Position numbers and translations under genes: made by a program. Under the pieces are notes generated by a model. It saw nothing but the letters and a program-made list of their open reading frames with translations, ran no database searches and was not told the DNA's origin. 64,000 bases of DNA. Origin: Frankia sp. AiPa1 (GTDB lineage Bacteria > Actinomycetota > Actinomycetes > Frankiales > Frankiaceae). Each line of letters begins with the position of its first letter. The stretch's first letter is position 1. Of the stretch, positions 52,285 through 61,749 are shown piece after piece. The stretch lies in the NCBI RefSeq assembly GCF_023243075.1, contig NZ_JALKFZ020000003.1, positions 62,001 through 126,000 on the forward strand. Reading direction: 5' to 3'.

Positions 52285-52419
52285 ATGGACCACGGCGAAC
52301 TCATGGATCTCACCCGGCGCGCGCTCAAGATAGCCACGGGCCGATCAACCGATATGGTGCCGAACGGGCTGGATGTCGGGGACCATCTGGGTGATCTGGG
52401 CTCAGAGCCTGCCTCGTAG
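52285..52419 (+). CDS. Small ORF with good ribosome binding site
   Basis: A 44-codon frame, MDHGELMDLTRRALKIATGR followed by STDMVPNGLDVGDHLGD. AGGGAG stands 6 nt before ATG 52285, an unusually good SD for an unassigned small ORF. The amphipathic first half could be a helix. It could also be the start of a truncated gene; no relative is recognised. Confidence 0.35.
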   Translation: MDHGELMDLTRRALKIATGRSTDMVPNGLDVGDHLGDLGSEPAS

Positions 52420-52439
52420 GGATCGGCGACTGATCGTCG

Positions 52440-52620
52440 GTGGTGGGGGGGCGGGTGCTCGACCGACCGATCAGCTGGAAGCTCGCTCTCGACACGTGCT
52501 GTGAGAGCTACCACTTCTCTGCCCTGCATCATGGCACCTTCGGGCAGCTTGCCCTGACGAATTGCGCACTTTTTGCCGCGTTCGGCCCGTGCCGCCGGCT
52601 TGTCATCCTCGACGTGAGAA
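52440..52620 (+). pseudogene. Rieske ring-hydroxylating oxygenase alpha-subunit fragment
   Basis: The frame reads SWKLALDTCCESYHFSALHH, GTFGQLALTNCALFAAFGP and CRRLVI. It matches the start of the catalytic domain of Rieske dioxygenases (N-W-K-L-x-x-D-x-x-x-E-x-Y-H-x-x-x-x-H, the mononuclear-iron facial triad region). Everything before and after is lost. The leading D-x-x-C-E has both an extra Cys and the original spacing. Confidence 0.7.
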
Positions 52621-52811
52621 CAGGACGAGGCTGATAGTCGTCAGCCCGCACTGCGCGGGGAGACGGCGAACCGGCCCGACCTGTCGGCGGATCGATCGTT
52701 ACGGGGGTCCCACCCGTCCTGGCTCGCGGGCCCACGCCGTCGCGTGGTGAGAAGGTCGGTGTACCGACCTGACGCACAGGTGGCCGCGTGGATCTGTGGG
52801 AGACGAGCGAG

Positions 52812-53582
52812 ATGACCGAGAACGTGGTGACCAGCGAGCGGATCGACGACGTCGTGGTGCTCGAGATTCACAAGCCGCCGGCCAACTTCTTCGACCAGCA
52901 GGTCATCGGTCGGCTCGCGGATCTCGGGCAGCGCGCCGCGGCCGGCGGTGCGCGGGCCCTGGTGATCTGCAGCGAGGGCAGGCACTTCTGCGCCGGCGCC
53001 GACTTCGGCAGCGGTCCCATGGCCAAGGACCCGGCGGTGACGGCCAAGGCCATCTACGGCGAGGCGGTGCGGCTGTTCGAGGTGCCGCTGCCGATCGTGG
53101 CCGCCGTGCAGGGCAGCGCGGTCGGCGGTGGACTCGGCCTCGCGCTCGCCGCCGACTTCCGAATCGCCGCGCCGACCACCCGGTTCCGGGGGAACTTCTC
53201 CGCGCTCGGCATTCACCAGGGCTTCGGGATCAGCGTGACGCTGCCTCGCGTCGTCGGTCACCAGGCGGCCGCCCGGATGCTGCTGACCTCCCGGACGGTC
53301 ACCGGCGAACAGGCCCTCGCACTGGGGCTCGCCGACGAGCTCGTCCCCGGTGTGGACGAGCTGCGTCCGGCGGCGCTCGCGCTGGCAGGAGAGCTCGCGA
53401 GCCAGGCCCCGCTCGCGGTCCACTCGATCCGCACCACCCTGCGCCGAGGCCTGGTCGACGAGATCCGCGAGATTCTTCGCCACGAACTCGGCGAACAGAC
53501 CCGCCTCTGGGCAACAGCGGACTCTGACGAGGGCATCAGCGCTAGCCTCGGGCGGCGCCCACCGGTCTTCGTCGGCCGCTGA
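52812..53582 (+). CDS. Enoyl-CoA hydratase/isomerase family protein
   Basis: A 256-residue crotonase-fold enzyme acting on acyl-CoA. Oxyanion-hole segments are HFCAGADFGSG (about 58) and VAAVQGSAVGGGLGLALAADF (about 95-115). The catalytic Glu positions of true hydratases correspond to ALGIHQGFG, which lacks the usual Glu pair (often GI-x-P), so an isomerase, dehalogenase or hydrolase activity is equally possible. ATG 52812 has GGGAG about 9 nt upstream; GTG 52788 would add 8 residues. The next gene is convergent. Confidence 0.82.
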   Translation: MTENVVTSERIDDVVVLEIHKPPANFFDQQVIGRLADLGQRAAAGGARALVICSEGRHFCAGADFGSGPMAKDPAVTAKAIYGEAVRLFEVPLPIVAAVQGSAVGGGLGLALAADFRIAAPTTRFRGNFSALGIHQGFGISVTLPRVVGHQAAARMLLTSRTVTGEQALALGLADELVPGVDELRPAALALAGELASQAPLAVHSIRTTLRRGLVDEIREILRHELGEQTRLWATADSDEGISASLGRRPPVFVGR

Positions 53583-53704
53583 GGCTCGGGCCCGGCTCGT
53601 CCGCGGATGTCAGGGACGTGGCGAGGGCGGAGAGTGGGTGGTCTCGACCGCGGCGGGCAAACTACCAGAAAATCGCCATCATCCCGCAGCTGGGGGTGCC
53701 GTGG

Positions 53705-56566
53705 TCAGCAGGCCCGGGAGAGCAACTCGGCCAGGTGGACGGCGGAGCGGTCGCGCAGGTCAGCGATCTGGGTGCGGCAGGAGAACCCGTCCGCGAGCAC
53801 GATGGCGTCCGGGGCGGCGTCCAGGGCCGGCAGCAGATGCTGGCGCGCGACGTTCACCGACACCTCGTAGTGCCCGATCTCGACGCCGAAGTTGCCGGCG
53901 AGTCCGCAGCAGCCGGGAAGCGTCGTGACGGTCGCGCCGGTGCGTTCAAGCAGAGCCTTGTCCGCCGCCCAGCCGAGCACCGCATGGTGGTGGCAGTGGG
54001 GCTGAGCCACAATGGTGGTGCCCGTCAGATCGGGCGGCGTCCAGTGCTCGGTGCTGCTCAGCAACTCGGCCAGGGTACGCGTGGCGTCTGCCACGAGACG
54101 CGCGTCCTGCGCCTGGTCGGTGCCGCCAAGCAGTTCGACGGCGTCGGAGCGCAGCACCGCGGTGCAGGACGGTTCGATGCCGACGACACCGATGCCCTCG
54201 CGGACGGCTGCGGCGAGCTCGGCGACCGTCCGGCCGAGGATGCGTCGAGCCGCGTCCAGTTGGCCGGTGGTGATCCAGGTGAGACCGCAGCAGGTACCCG
54301 ACGTCGGCAGCCGAGGCTCGTAGCCCGCCGCGCGCAACACGCGGACGGTCGCCGCTGCGGCGGCAGGGGAGAACGACTCGGAGAAGGAGTCGACGAACAG
54401 CAGTACCGGCGTCCGGGCAGCGGCCTGCCCCGCAGCCGGTCCGGGCTTCTCGGCCCCCCCGGTCTGCGCCTCCCACCAGCGGCGGAACGGGGTCGGTGCG
54501 AAGGGGGGAATCGAGCGCCGCCGGTCCACCCCGGCGAGGGAGAGCCCGACCGCCCGTAGGCCAGGGGCGTTCGCCAGCAGGTTCGCGAGCCGCGGGGCCC
54601 GGCTGGCGAGCCGCGCCCACCGTGGTAGCTGGCCGAGGCTGTAGTGGGAGCGCGGCCGCGGCCGGTGCCGGTAGCGCTGGTGCAGCGCCTCGGACTTGTA
54701 GGTCGCCATGTCGACGCCGGTCGGGCAGTCGGCGGCGCAGCCCTTGCAGGACAGGCACAGGTCGAGGACGTCGAGCACCGCGGGGGCACGCCAGTCCAGG
54801 TCGCCGCGCACGACGTCCTGCAGCACCCGGGCCCGGCCGCGGGTCGAGTCCTTCTCCTCGCGGGTGGCGAGGTACGACGGGCACATCACGCCACCAGCAC
54901 CCGAGTTGTCCGCGCGGCAGCGGCCCACCCCGGTGCAGCGGTGCAGCGCCTGGGCGAGATCACCGCCGTCGTGCGGGTAGGCGAACGCGAGGTCCCGGCG
55001 GTAGGTCACCCCGCTCATCCGCACATCGGCGTCGAAGGGATCCGGGTCGACGAGCACCCCGGGGTTGAGCCGGTTCGCCGGGTCGAAGGCGTGCTTGACC
55101 TCGCCGAACAGCGCGATGGCGTCGGCGGAGTACATCCGGGCGAGCAGCTCGCCGCGGGCCCGGCCGTCCCCGTGCTCGCCCGAGATCGATCCGCCGAACT
55201 CCGCCACCAGCCCGGCGGCCGCCGTCAGGAACCGGCGCAGCACCGTCAGGCCGTCCGGGCGGTCGAGCGGAAAGTCGAGGCGCACGTGCATGCAGCCATC
55301 GCCGAAATGGCCGTACGGCGCGGACGTCATCCCGTACTCGGCCACCAGCTCGTCGAAGCGTGCGAGGTAGTCCCCGAGGCGGGCCGGCGGCACCGCGGCG
55401 TCCTCAAGACCGGGCCAGGCCGGTCGCCCCGAGGGTGCCCGGCCGGCGAGGCCCGCGCCGTCCTCGCGGATCCGCCACAGGCGGGCCTGCTCAGCCGCGT
55501 CCGTGACGATGCGGGTCTCGGTCCCGAGATCGGCGCCGGCGAGCGCGGTGGCCCGGTCCAGCACCTCGACCCGGTCGTCGCCGGCGATCTCCACGAACAG
55601 CCAGGCGCCGCCGCGCGGCAACGGCGGGATCGCGCCGTCGCCGCGTCGCGAGCGCAGGACGTCAATCAGCCGCTGGTCCATCCCCTCGCAGGCCGTCGGC
55701 CCGAACGTCACGACCGTCGGGGCCGCGTGCCCGGCGCGCACGATGTCCTCGAAGCCGATCGCCACCAGGACCCGGTGCGCGGGGTCCCGCACGAGGCGCA
55801 CGGTGGCCTGGGTGAGGATGCCGAGCGTGCCCTCGGACCCGACGAGCGCCTGCCCCACATCGAACCGTTCGGGTAGCAGATGCTGGACGGCGTACCCGCT
55901 CACCTGGCGGCCGAAGGTGTCGAACTCGGTGCGCGCCGCGGCGAGATGACGCCCGGCGGCGGCGCGCAGCTCGGCCAGTAGGCGCTCGGGGCCCAGGACG
56001 GTCGGGGAACCTGACGTGTCGTAGCCGGTGCGCAGCGTGTCGCCGGACGCCAGCAGGTGGGTCATAGCGACCACGTTGTCGCTGGTCCGTCCGTAGCTCA
56101 GCGCGCGGCTGCCGCACGCGTTGTTGCCGATCATCCCGCCGATCGTGCACCGGGAGTGGCTGGAGGGGTCGGGGCCGAACCGCAGACCGAGCGGCAGCAC
56201 GACCTTCTGCAGATCCGCGTGCACGGTGCCAGGCTCGACCACCGCGGTGCGGGTGTCGGCGTCCACCTCGAGCACCCGGTTCAGGTACCGGCTGAAGTCG
56301 AGCACCACCCCCCGGCCGATCGCGTTGCCCGCGATGGAGGTGCCGCCGCCGCGGGCGGTGAAGCCCACCCCGTGCTCGGTGGCGAGCTCGAAGGCCCGCG
56401 CCACGTCGTCGACATGGCGGGGACGCACGACGGCCAGCGGCGGGACCCGGTAGAGCGAGGCGTCGGTGGCGTACATCGCCACCGTCCCGCGATCGTCGTG
56501 AACCTCCAGGCCCGCTGCCCGCATCGCCCCGGCAAGATCGGTACGTTCGACTCTCACAGGTCCCAT
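53705..56566 (-). CDS. FAD/Fe-S oxidoreductase, GlcD-GlcF fusion (D-lactate/glycolate dehydrogenase type)
   Basis: A 953-residue fusion. The FAD-binding-4 domain (about 35-270) has AVVRPRHVDDVARAFELA, TARGGGTSIAGNAIGRG and YGRTSDNV. The FAD-oxidase C-terminal domain (about 270-520) has YGHFGDGCMHVRLDFPLDR and SGEHGDGRARGELL. Then comes a ferredoxin-like part with two 4Fe-4S motifs (CTGVGRCRADNSGAGGVMCP and CLSCKGCAADCPTGVD, about 530-650), and two CCG domains (TSGTCCGLTWI, LPGCCGLAGNFG). It oxidises a 2-hydroxyacid and passes electrons to the respiratory chain; glycolate or D-lactate is most likely. ATG 56566 has a weak SD. It runs in the same direction as SerA, 82 bp downstream of it. Confidence 0.9.
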   Translation of the reverse strand: MGPVRVERTDLAGAMRAAGLEVHDDRGTVAMYATDASLYRVPPLAVVRPRHVDDVARAFELATEHGVGFTARGGGTSIAGNAIGRGVVLDFSRYLNRVLEVDADTRTAVVEPGTVHADLQKVVLPLGLRFGPDPSSHSRCTIGGMIGNNACGSRALSYGRTSDNVVAMTHLLASGDTLRTGYDTSGSPTVLGPERLLAELRAAAGRHLAAARTEFDTFGRQVSGYAVQHLLPERFDVGQALVGSEGTLGILTQATVRLVRDPAHRVLVAIGFEDIVRAGHAAPTVVTFGPTACEGMDQRLIDVLRSRRGDGAIPPLPRGGAWLFVEIAGDDRVEVLDRATALAGADLGTETRIVTDAAEQARLWRIREDGAGLAGRAPSGRPAWPGLEDAAVPPARLGDYLARFDELVAEYGMTSAPYGHFGDGCMHVRLDFPLDRPDGLTVLRRFLTAAAGLVAEFGGSISGEHGDGRARGELLARMYSADAIALFGEVKHAFDPANRLNPGVLVDPDPFDADVRMSGVTYRRDLAFAYPHDGGDLAQALHRCTGVGRCRADNSGAGGVMCPSYLATREEKDSTRGRARVLQDVVRGDLDWRAPAVLDVLDLCLSCKGCAADCPTGVDMATYKSEALHQRYRHRPRPRSHYSLGQLPRWARLASRAPRLANLLANAPGLRAVGLSLAGVDRRRSIPPFAPTPFRRWWEAQTGGAEKPGPAAGQAAARTPVLLFVDSFSESFSPAAAAATVRVLRAAGYEPRLPTSGTCCGLTWITTGQLDAARRILGRTVAELAAAVREGIGVVGIEPSCTAVLRSDAVELLGGTDQAQDARLVADATRTLAELLSSTEHWTPPDLTGTTIVAQPHCHHHAVLGWAADKALLERTGATVTTLPGCCGLAGNFGVEIGHYEVSVNVARQHLLPALDAAPDAIVLADGFSCRTQIADLRDRSAVHLAELLSRAC

Positions 56567-56648
56567 CTTCGCTGGTGGTCGCGGGGTATCCGCCGTGCCG
56601 CCCAGCGGCGGACCCCGCGGCGATGGGAGCGGGACAACGGAGGTGACG

Positions 56649-57860
56649 TCAGCCGAGCAGGCGGACGCGGACGGTCTCGGGCATGGCGGCGAGTGAGTCG
56701 AGCAGCGCGGGCGGGTAGTCGACGGTGATGTCGGTCAGGGCGTAGCCGAACTCGCCGCGGGTGTCGAGGAGCTGGCCCTCGATGTTGACCTTGTGCTCGG
56801 CGAGCAGGCTGTTGATCTTGGCGAGGACGCCGGGGACGTTGCGGTGCACATGAGCGATGCGGCGGCCGCCGGGGCGGGGCGCCAGGGACAGGTGCGGCAG
56901 GTTGACGCTCATCGTCGTGTTGCCGTCGTGGGCGTAGTCCCGCAGCTTGCCCGCGACATAGTGGCCGATGTCCTGCTGGGCCTCCTCGGTCGAGCCGCCG
57001 ATGTGCGGGGTGAGGATGACGTTGGGCAGCCCGCGCAGCTCGGAGCGGAACTCGTCGCCCCGCCCGGCCGGCTCCTGCGGGAAGACGTCGACCGCCGCGC
57101 CGGCCAGGCGACCGGACTCGATGTGCGTGCGCAGCGCGTGATGGTCCACCACGAATCCGCGGGACAGGTTGAGGAACAGACTCCCAGGCTGCATCTGGGC
57201 GAACTGCTCGTCGCCGAACATCCCGAGGTTGCCCTGGCGCCCGTCGACGTGCAGGGTGACGACGTCGACCGTAGCGAGCAGCTCGGCGAGGGTCGCACAG
57301 CGCCGCGCGTTGCCGAGCGCCAGCTTGTCGGCGGTGTCGTAGTAGTAAACGCTCATTCCCAGCGCCTCGGCCAGCACCGAGAGCTGCGCGCCGATGTTGC
57401 CGTAGCCGACGATGCCCAGCCGCCGGCCGCGGACCTCGTGGGCCGCCTCGGCCGACTTGTCCCAGAGGCCGGCGTGCATGCCGGTGTTCTTCTCGGTCAG
57501 CCGCCGGGTCATCGCGATGATCTCGGCGACCGCCAGCTCCACGACGCTGCGGGTGTTGGAGAACGGCGCGTTGAACACAGCGACGCCCCGGTCGCCGGCG
57601 GCGCCGAGATCGATCTGGTTCGTGCCGATGCAGAACGCACCGACCGTGAGCAGGTCGGAGGCCTCCTCGAGCACCGCCTCGGTGACCTCGGTCTTCGACC
57701 GGATCCCGAGCAACTGCACCCCCGTCAGGGCCTTGACCAGCGCCTGCTCATCGAGCGCGCGGTCGATGGTCTCGACGCTCACGCCGGCAGCCGTCAGGAT
57801 CGCTGTGGCATCGGGATGGACATTCTCAAGCAACAGTGCGCGCACGGCGGACGCCCTCAT
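56649..57860 (-). CDS. serA: D-3-phosphoglycerate dehydrogenase
   Basis: A 403-residue D-isomer-specific 2-hydroxyacid dehydrogenase catalysing the first step of serine synthesis. The Rossmann motif is GIVGYGNIGAQLSVLAEALG (about 148-167). The substrate and catalytic region includes LFLNLSRGFVV, AAVDVFPQEP (Arg/Glu) and LTPHIGGSTEEAQ (catalytic His about 283). A C-terminal ACT domain starts at about 330 (IAHVHRNVPGVLAKINSLL), giving likely serine feedback. The length matches the short (E. coli-like) class rather than the 520-aa mycobacterial class with an intervening domain. The start is ATG 57860; the frame begins MRASAVRALLLENVHPDA. Confidence 0.9.
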   Translation of the reverse strand: MRASAVRALLLENVHPDATAILTAAGVSVETIDRALDEQALVKALTGVQLLGIRSKTEVTEAVLEEASDLLTVGAFCIGTNQIDLGAAGDRGVAVFNAPFSNTRSVVELAVAEIIAMTRRLTEKNTGMHAGLWDKSAEAAHEVRGRRLGIVGYGNIGAQLSVLAEALGMSVYYYDTADKLALGNARRCATLAELLATVDVVTLHVDGRQGNLGMFGDEQFAQMQPGSLFLNLSRGFVVDHHALRTHIESGRLAGAAVDVFPQEPAGRGDEFRSELRGLPNVILTPHIGGSTEEAQQDIGHYVAGKLRDYAHDGNTTMSVNLPHLSLAPRPGGRRIAHVHRNVPGVLAKINSLLAEHKVNIEGQLLDTRGEFGYALTDITVDYPPALLDSLAAMPETVRVRLLG

Positions 57861-58038
57861 CGGCCGGTGACAGTACGCCCGTAGTCTACGGAACCCTCGA
57901 CCGTACTCCCGGCGGATGGCAGGTGCGCTTCGATGACCGCCACCCCCCGGCCGCCGGAGGTGCCGGAGATGCCGGAGATGCCGGAGATCGGCGGACTTCT
58001 CGGCATGGTGAGCCGGACGGCCGCCGGTCGGACGGTCG

Positions 58039-58992
58039 TCAGGACGTCGGAGCCTCGCGAGCGGCCGGGGGAGGCTTCAGCGGGGTGCCGGCGAGGGTAC
58101 CCACGATGGCGGCGATCGCCTGCTGGCCCCGCGGCAGCGGGTGCCCGTTCTGACGCAGACTCAGGAACCCGATGCTCGGTTTGAACTGGACCTGGACAAC
58201 CGGAGCGACCCAGGAATCACGGGTGCACAGTTCGTGGCCTTTCAGCGCGTCCGCCACGGAAATGAAACGCGCGCCGCCGGCGATCGCGGCACTTCGAAGG
58301 CGGCGATCAAGGTAGTCCTGTATCTGATTCAGGTGGACGAGCTCGTCAGGTTTCAACCACCAGCTGCATGCTGCCAGGTCCGAGTAGTTCCGGGGAAAGA
58401 TCCGTGGATAGCCGACCACGACTGCGCGGGCCCGTGGAGCCGCCCGCCGGATGGCGGGAATCACCTCACGCCGAATACGGTCGACCACGCCGTCGATCGT
58501 TTTTTCCTGCCGTTCCGGGTGTTGTAGGCAAGTGATCAGGACGCAGCTGGCGAGGACAGGGCCGAACCCGGCGTCGTTTCCGCCGATGGTGACGGTCACC
58601 AGGCCGACGGGCGTCCTCTTGTTGATCTGTGCGAGCCGAGTCACCTGGGGGGTGGAATCGGGCCCGACGGGATACTGGCCGACCGACAGGAGATCATCGA
58701 CCACGGCGCCGGCGCAGGCGACATGATCACTAGCGGTCATGCCGCCGCCGGAGCTACCGACGCCGACCAGGCGCGGCCAGGACTGCGAGCTACGGTCGCA
58801 CTCATCGAGAATATTCGCGGTGCCATGATCGAACGGCGGATTGGCCTCGCCGGACGAATAGGAGTCGCCCAGGGCCACGTAGGTGCCGGGTGTGCTCGCG
58901 GACGCAGTCGTGGCCCCCATCATGGAGAGGCCGGAGAATCCCATCGCCATCACGGCGACCAGGGTATATCCGCGTAGGTTCCACCGGTGCAT
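58039..58992 (-). CDS. Secreted SGNH/GDSL hydrolase
   Basis: A 317-residue exported esterase/lipase. The signal peptide (RWNLRGYTLVAVMAMGFSG ... TASAS) ends near residue 31. The GDS motif is YVALGDSYSSGE (Ser about 41), block III is TIGGNDAGFG (Asn), and the catalytic Asp-x-x-His block would be near NGHPLPRGQQAIA (usual H-P-x-x-x-G). Cys pairs (CVLITC, CAGAV) suggest disulfides, as in Streptomyces scabies esterase relatives. ATG 58992 directly precedes the signal peptide; the longer frame to 59130 has non-signal-like sequence. Confidence 0.85.
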   Translation of the reverse strand: MHRWNLRGYTLVAVMAMGFSGLSMMGATTASASTPGTYVALGDSYSSGEANPPFDHGTANILDECDRSSQSWPRLVGVGSSGGGMTASDHVACAGAVVDDLLSVGQYPVGPDSTPQVTRLAQINKRTPVGLVTVTIGGNDAGFGPVLASCVLITCLQHPERQEKTIDGVVDRIRREVIPAIRRAAPRARAVVVGYPRIFPRNYSDLAACSWWLKPDELVHLNQIQDYLDRRLRSAAIAGGARFISVADALKGHELCTRDSWVAPVVQVQFKPSIGFLSLRQNGHPLPRGQQAIAAIVGTLAGTPLKPPPAAREAPTS

Positions 58993-59131
58993 GCGACGAT
59001 TCCCGTCCGATTCCCATCCGATTCCCACCGAAGAGTTCACCGTGAAAGGATCGTAGCAGGCGGAGCTCGGATCTGCCCGGAATTCTCGCTTCTGTCGGGG
59101 TAATCGGGGGAAAACATCCGGCCGATGCAAA

Positions 59132-59212
59132 CGTCCAGGTCAAAGCGTCGGAACAGGGCCAAGGCGTCCAGGTCAAAGCGGCGGAACAGGACCAAGGCGT
59201 TCAGGTCAGCCC
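59132..59212. repeat. 33-bp tandem repeat, about 2.5 copies
   Basis: Units beginning CGTCCAGGTCAAAGCG start at 59132 and 59165; a partial unit (CGTTCAGGTCA) starts at 59198. Units differ by a few bases. It lies in the otherwise geneless 58993-59518 interval between divergent genes. A minus-strand frame through 59210-59350 (DEMITIGAWWDYVDQVVQCA) has coding-like sequence of an unrecognised protein, possibly a remnant ending in the repeat. Confidence 0.7.
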
Positions 59213-59518
59213 AGGTGCTTGAGGGCCTCGCGGCGGGACAGGGGCGACCGGGCGTCGCCGCGGGTCGTGCCGAAGCGGCGGCCTCCGCGGGGTCCGTTCG
59301 TGCGCACTGGACGACCTGGTCGACGTAGTCCCACCAGGCACCGATCGTGATCATCTCGTCGTGCGGATCTGGGGCGGGAACCGGCTCGGCGTCTCCTCCA
59401 GCGCGATCCGGCCAGGCTCGCGTGGTCGATCGCCAGAAAGTGACTCACAGCGTCCGTCTGGTCGATATTGGTCTGGTCGATAGTGGCGTCGGTGGTGTCG
59501 TCGACGAGGGGACGGTTC

Positions 59519-60352
59519 ATGGCCGAACGGGTGAGGGTCGAGGTCCGGGACGGGGTCGCCGATGTCCGGCTGAACCGGCCGGAGAAGCTCAACGCACTCG
59601 ACGGGCCGATGTTCCAGGCCCTCGTCGACACGTGCGGAAGCCTCGGCGAGCAGCCCGCCGTGCGGGCCGTCGTGCTGTCGGGGGAGGGCCGGGGCTTCTG
59701 CGCCGGCCTCGACTTCGCGGCCTTCGAGACGATGGCGGGCGACCGCGCGGCCAGTGCGGCACTGGCGGATGGCGTGCGCGCCGCCGGCCGGGGCCTCAAC
59801 CTCGGCCAGCGGGCGGTCGCATCCTGGTCGGACCTGGAGATTCCAGTGATCGCCGCGATTCACGGGCCGTGCCTCGGCGGTGGCCTGCAGCTCGCGCTCG
59901 GCGCCGACCTGCGCATCGTCGCGGCCGACGCGTCGCTCGCGGTCCTGGAGATCCGGTGGGGCCTGGTGCCGGACATGGGCGCGACCCTCGCGCTCACCCA
60001 GCTGGTCGGGGCCGACGTGGCCAAGGAGCTGTGCTGGACCGGGCGCCGGCTGACCGGTGCGGAGGCGGTGCGGCTTGGACTGGCCACCCGGCAGGCGGCC
60101 GACCCCCGTGCCGCCGCGCTGGAGCTTGCCGCCCGGATCGCGGCCAATAGTCCGGACGCGATCCGGGCCGGCAAACGACTGCTGAGCCGGGCCGCCCAGC
60201 GCAGCCCGGCCGAGCAGTTGGCCCTCGAACGGCAGGAGAGCAGCGCGCTGATCGGCAGCCCCCATCAGATCGAGGCCGTTACCGCCGCCTTCGAGAAGCG
60301 CCCGCCGGTCTTTCGGGACCCCGGTGAGCGCTGGCGGGAGGGCCGTCCATGA
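59519..60352 (+). CDS. Enoyl-CoA hydratase/isomerase family protein
   Basis: A 277-residue crotonase. NRPEKLNALDGPMF (about 20-33), GEGRGFCAGLDFAAFET (oxyanion hole), IAAIHGPCLGGGLQLALGAD (about 117-136) and EIRWGLVPDMGATLAL (about 150) are visible; the latter keeps a Glu and Asp typical of Delta-isomerase-like members. LFRDPGERWREGRP-type tails are common in short-chain PaaB-like crotonases. ATG 59519 has GAGGGG 7 nt upstream. It is monocistronic; the next gene converges after about 55 bp. Confidence 0.85.
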   Translation: MAERVRVEVRDGVADVRLNRPEKLNALDGPMFQALVDTCGSLGEQPAVRAVVLSGEGRGFCAGLDFAAFETMAGDRAASAALADGVRAAGRGLNLGQRAVASWSDLEIPVIAAIHGPCLGGGLQLALGADLRIVAADASLAVLEIRWGLVPDMGATLALTQLVGADVAKELCWTGRRLTGAEAVRLGLATRQAADPRAAALELAARIAANSPDAIRAGKRLLSRAAQRSPAEQLALERQESSALIGSPHQIEAVTAAFEKRPPVFRDPGERWREGRP

Positions 60353-60408
60353 GCCTCGCCTGATAGCGCGCCGGCCAGGAGAGACCGCGAGGTGCCGACC
60401 TCGCGGGA

Positions 60409-61749
60409 TTACTGAGTGGCGGCGGCCGGTGTGCAGTCGGTTGCCGCCAGCAGGTCGAGCGGCACCGTCTGCGCCATCTTCTGGTAGCCGGCGAGGCTGG
60501 GGTGCAGCTTGTCCGGGCTGGCGTAGGCCGCAAGCAGCCGCGATGGCTGGGCCGGGTCGCGCAGGGCGGCATCGAAGTCGACGACGCCGTCAGCGAGACG
60601 CTGGCCGCGGATCCAGGTGTTCACCTCCTGCCGATATTTCTCGCTGTTGGGGGCGGTCGCGGTTCCATCGACGAGGGCGTTGGACGCGGGAGTTATGGTG
60701 CCGAGCCAGACCTTCAGCCCCGCGGCGTGTGACTTCTCGACAAGCTGCGTGTAGCCGCTCTCCAGCTGCTGGGGAGTCACCTTGTTGCCGAGTCCCAAAT
60801 CATTGATCCCCTCGAGCACAAGAATTCCTGCGACCGCGGGGATGCTCAGGGCATCCGACTGGAACCGGGACACCCCGCTGGGCCCGTCCATGAGGCCGAG
60901 GCTGCCCAGGAGCTGGTTTGATCCGATACCCGCGTTGACGACTGATATGGGCAGGCCCGCGGCGGTCACCCGGCGCTGAAGTTCGTCGGGGTAGCGGCCG
61001 TTCTTGTCGGCCACGGACTTGTCCGCGGGAATACTGCCGATGCTGCCACCGACGAAGCCGTCCGTGATGGAGTCGCCGAAGGCAACGACCGACCGGGCGC
61101 CCGCGATCACGTCGACACCGTCGACGTACAGCCAGCTGAGCGTCGTGTGCGAGAAGCCCGACCCGCTGGTCTGCGCCGTCAGGTCACCGGAGCCCGCGCC
61201 TGCGTAGTAGGAGGTCGCGTTCGCGTTCCAGTGCTTGGTGACCGAGGTGGTGGAACCGGCCAGGTAGATGCTGACCGACAGCGGGGTGAAAGCCTGGAAC
61301 GTGAGCGCCACCGGATCGCTGACGACGTCCTGGCCCTTGGGCGCGATCACCGACCTGGCACCGCCGAAGGTCGCGGTCACCGGAGATCCGATGGCGGCGC
61401 CCTCGCCCTGTGGCGCGATGGTGACGTGCGTGAACGTCACCGGAGCGGAGCCGAAGCGGTTGCTCAGGTGAACCCGTATCGAGGATCCGCCCAGGTGCGG
61501 CGTGATGACCATGCGAATGGTCTGGTTGTTCAGCTGGTTTGGGAGGAGACCCAGCGAGGCGTCGAACGGGACCTTGCCGTCGGTCGGGCTCGCGGCCCAT
61601 GCCGCGACCCACCGCGGTGACGGACATCCGCTCGCGTCGCTGGGGCCTGGGCTCGCCTCGGCACTGGACGGGAGTGCCCCGACCAGAACAGTGGCCGCCA
61701 TGGTTAAAGCCGCGGCAACGATGCCGGCCGCAATTTTTCGGGTTCTCAT
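60409..61749 (-). CDS. Secreted SGNH/GDSL esterase with N-terminal beta domain
   Basis: A 446-residue exported hydrolase. The signal peptide (MRTRKIAAGIVAAALTMAA ... SSAEA) is about 32 residues. WVAAWAASPTD starts the N-terminal jelly-roll-like domain typical of the long GDSL family (rhamnogalacturonan acetylesterase-like relatives). Catalytic blocks are VVAFGDSITDGF (Ser about 233), NAGIGSNQL (Gly), LEGINDLG (Asn) and SPDKLHPSLAGYQKMA (Asp/His about 415). ATG 61749 heads the signal peptide; GGAG stands 13 nt upstream, slightly far. Acts on acyl esters outside the cell. Confidence 0.88.
   Translation of the reverse strand: MRTRKIAAGIVAAALTMAATVLVGALPSSAEASPGPSDASGCPSPRWVAAWAASPTDGKVPFDASLGLLPNQLNNQTIRMVITPHLGGSSIRVHLSNRFGSAPVTFTHVTIAPQGEGAAIGSPVTATFGGARSVIAPKGQDVVSDPVALTFQAFTPLSVSIYLAGSTTSVTKHWNANATSYYAGAGSGDLTAQTSGSGFSHTTLSWLYVDGVDVIAGARSVVAFGDSITDGFVGGSIGSIPADKSVADKNGRYPDELQRRVTAAGLPISVVNAGIGSNQLLGSLGLMDGPSGVSRFQSDALSIPAVAGILVLEGINDLGLGNKVTPQQLESGYTQLVEKSHAAGLKVWLGTITPASNALVDGTATAPNSEKYRQEVNTWIRGQRLADGVVDFDAALRDPAQPSRLLAAYASPDKLHPSLAGYQKMAQTVPLDLLAATDCTPAAATQ

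Noticed and set aside
57933..58184. 83-codon plus-strand ORF with PEMPEMPEI repeats
   Set aside because: No SD, starts in a short GGAGATGCC repeat and overlaps the 3' end of the esterase gene.
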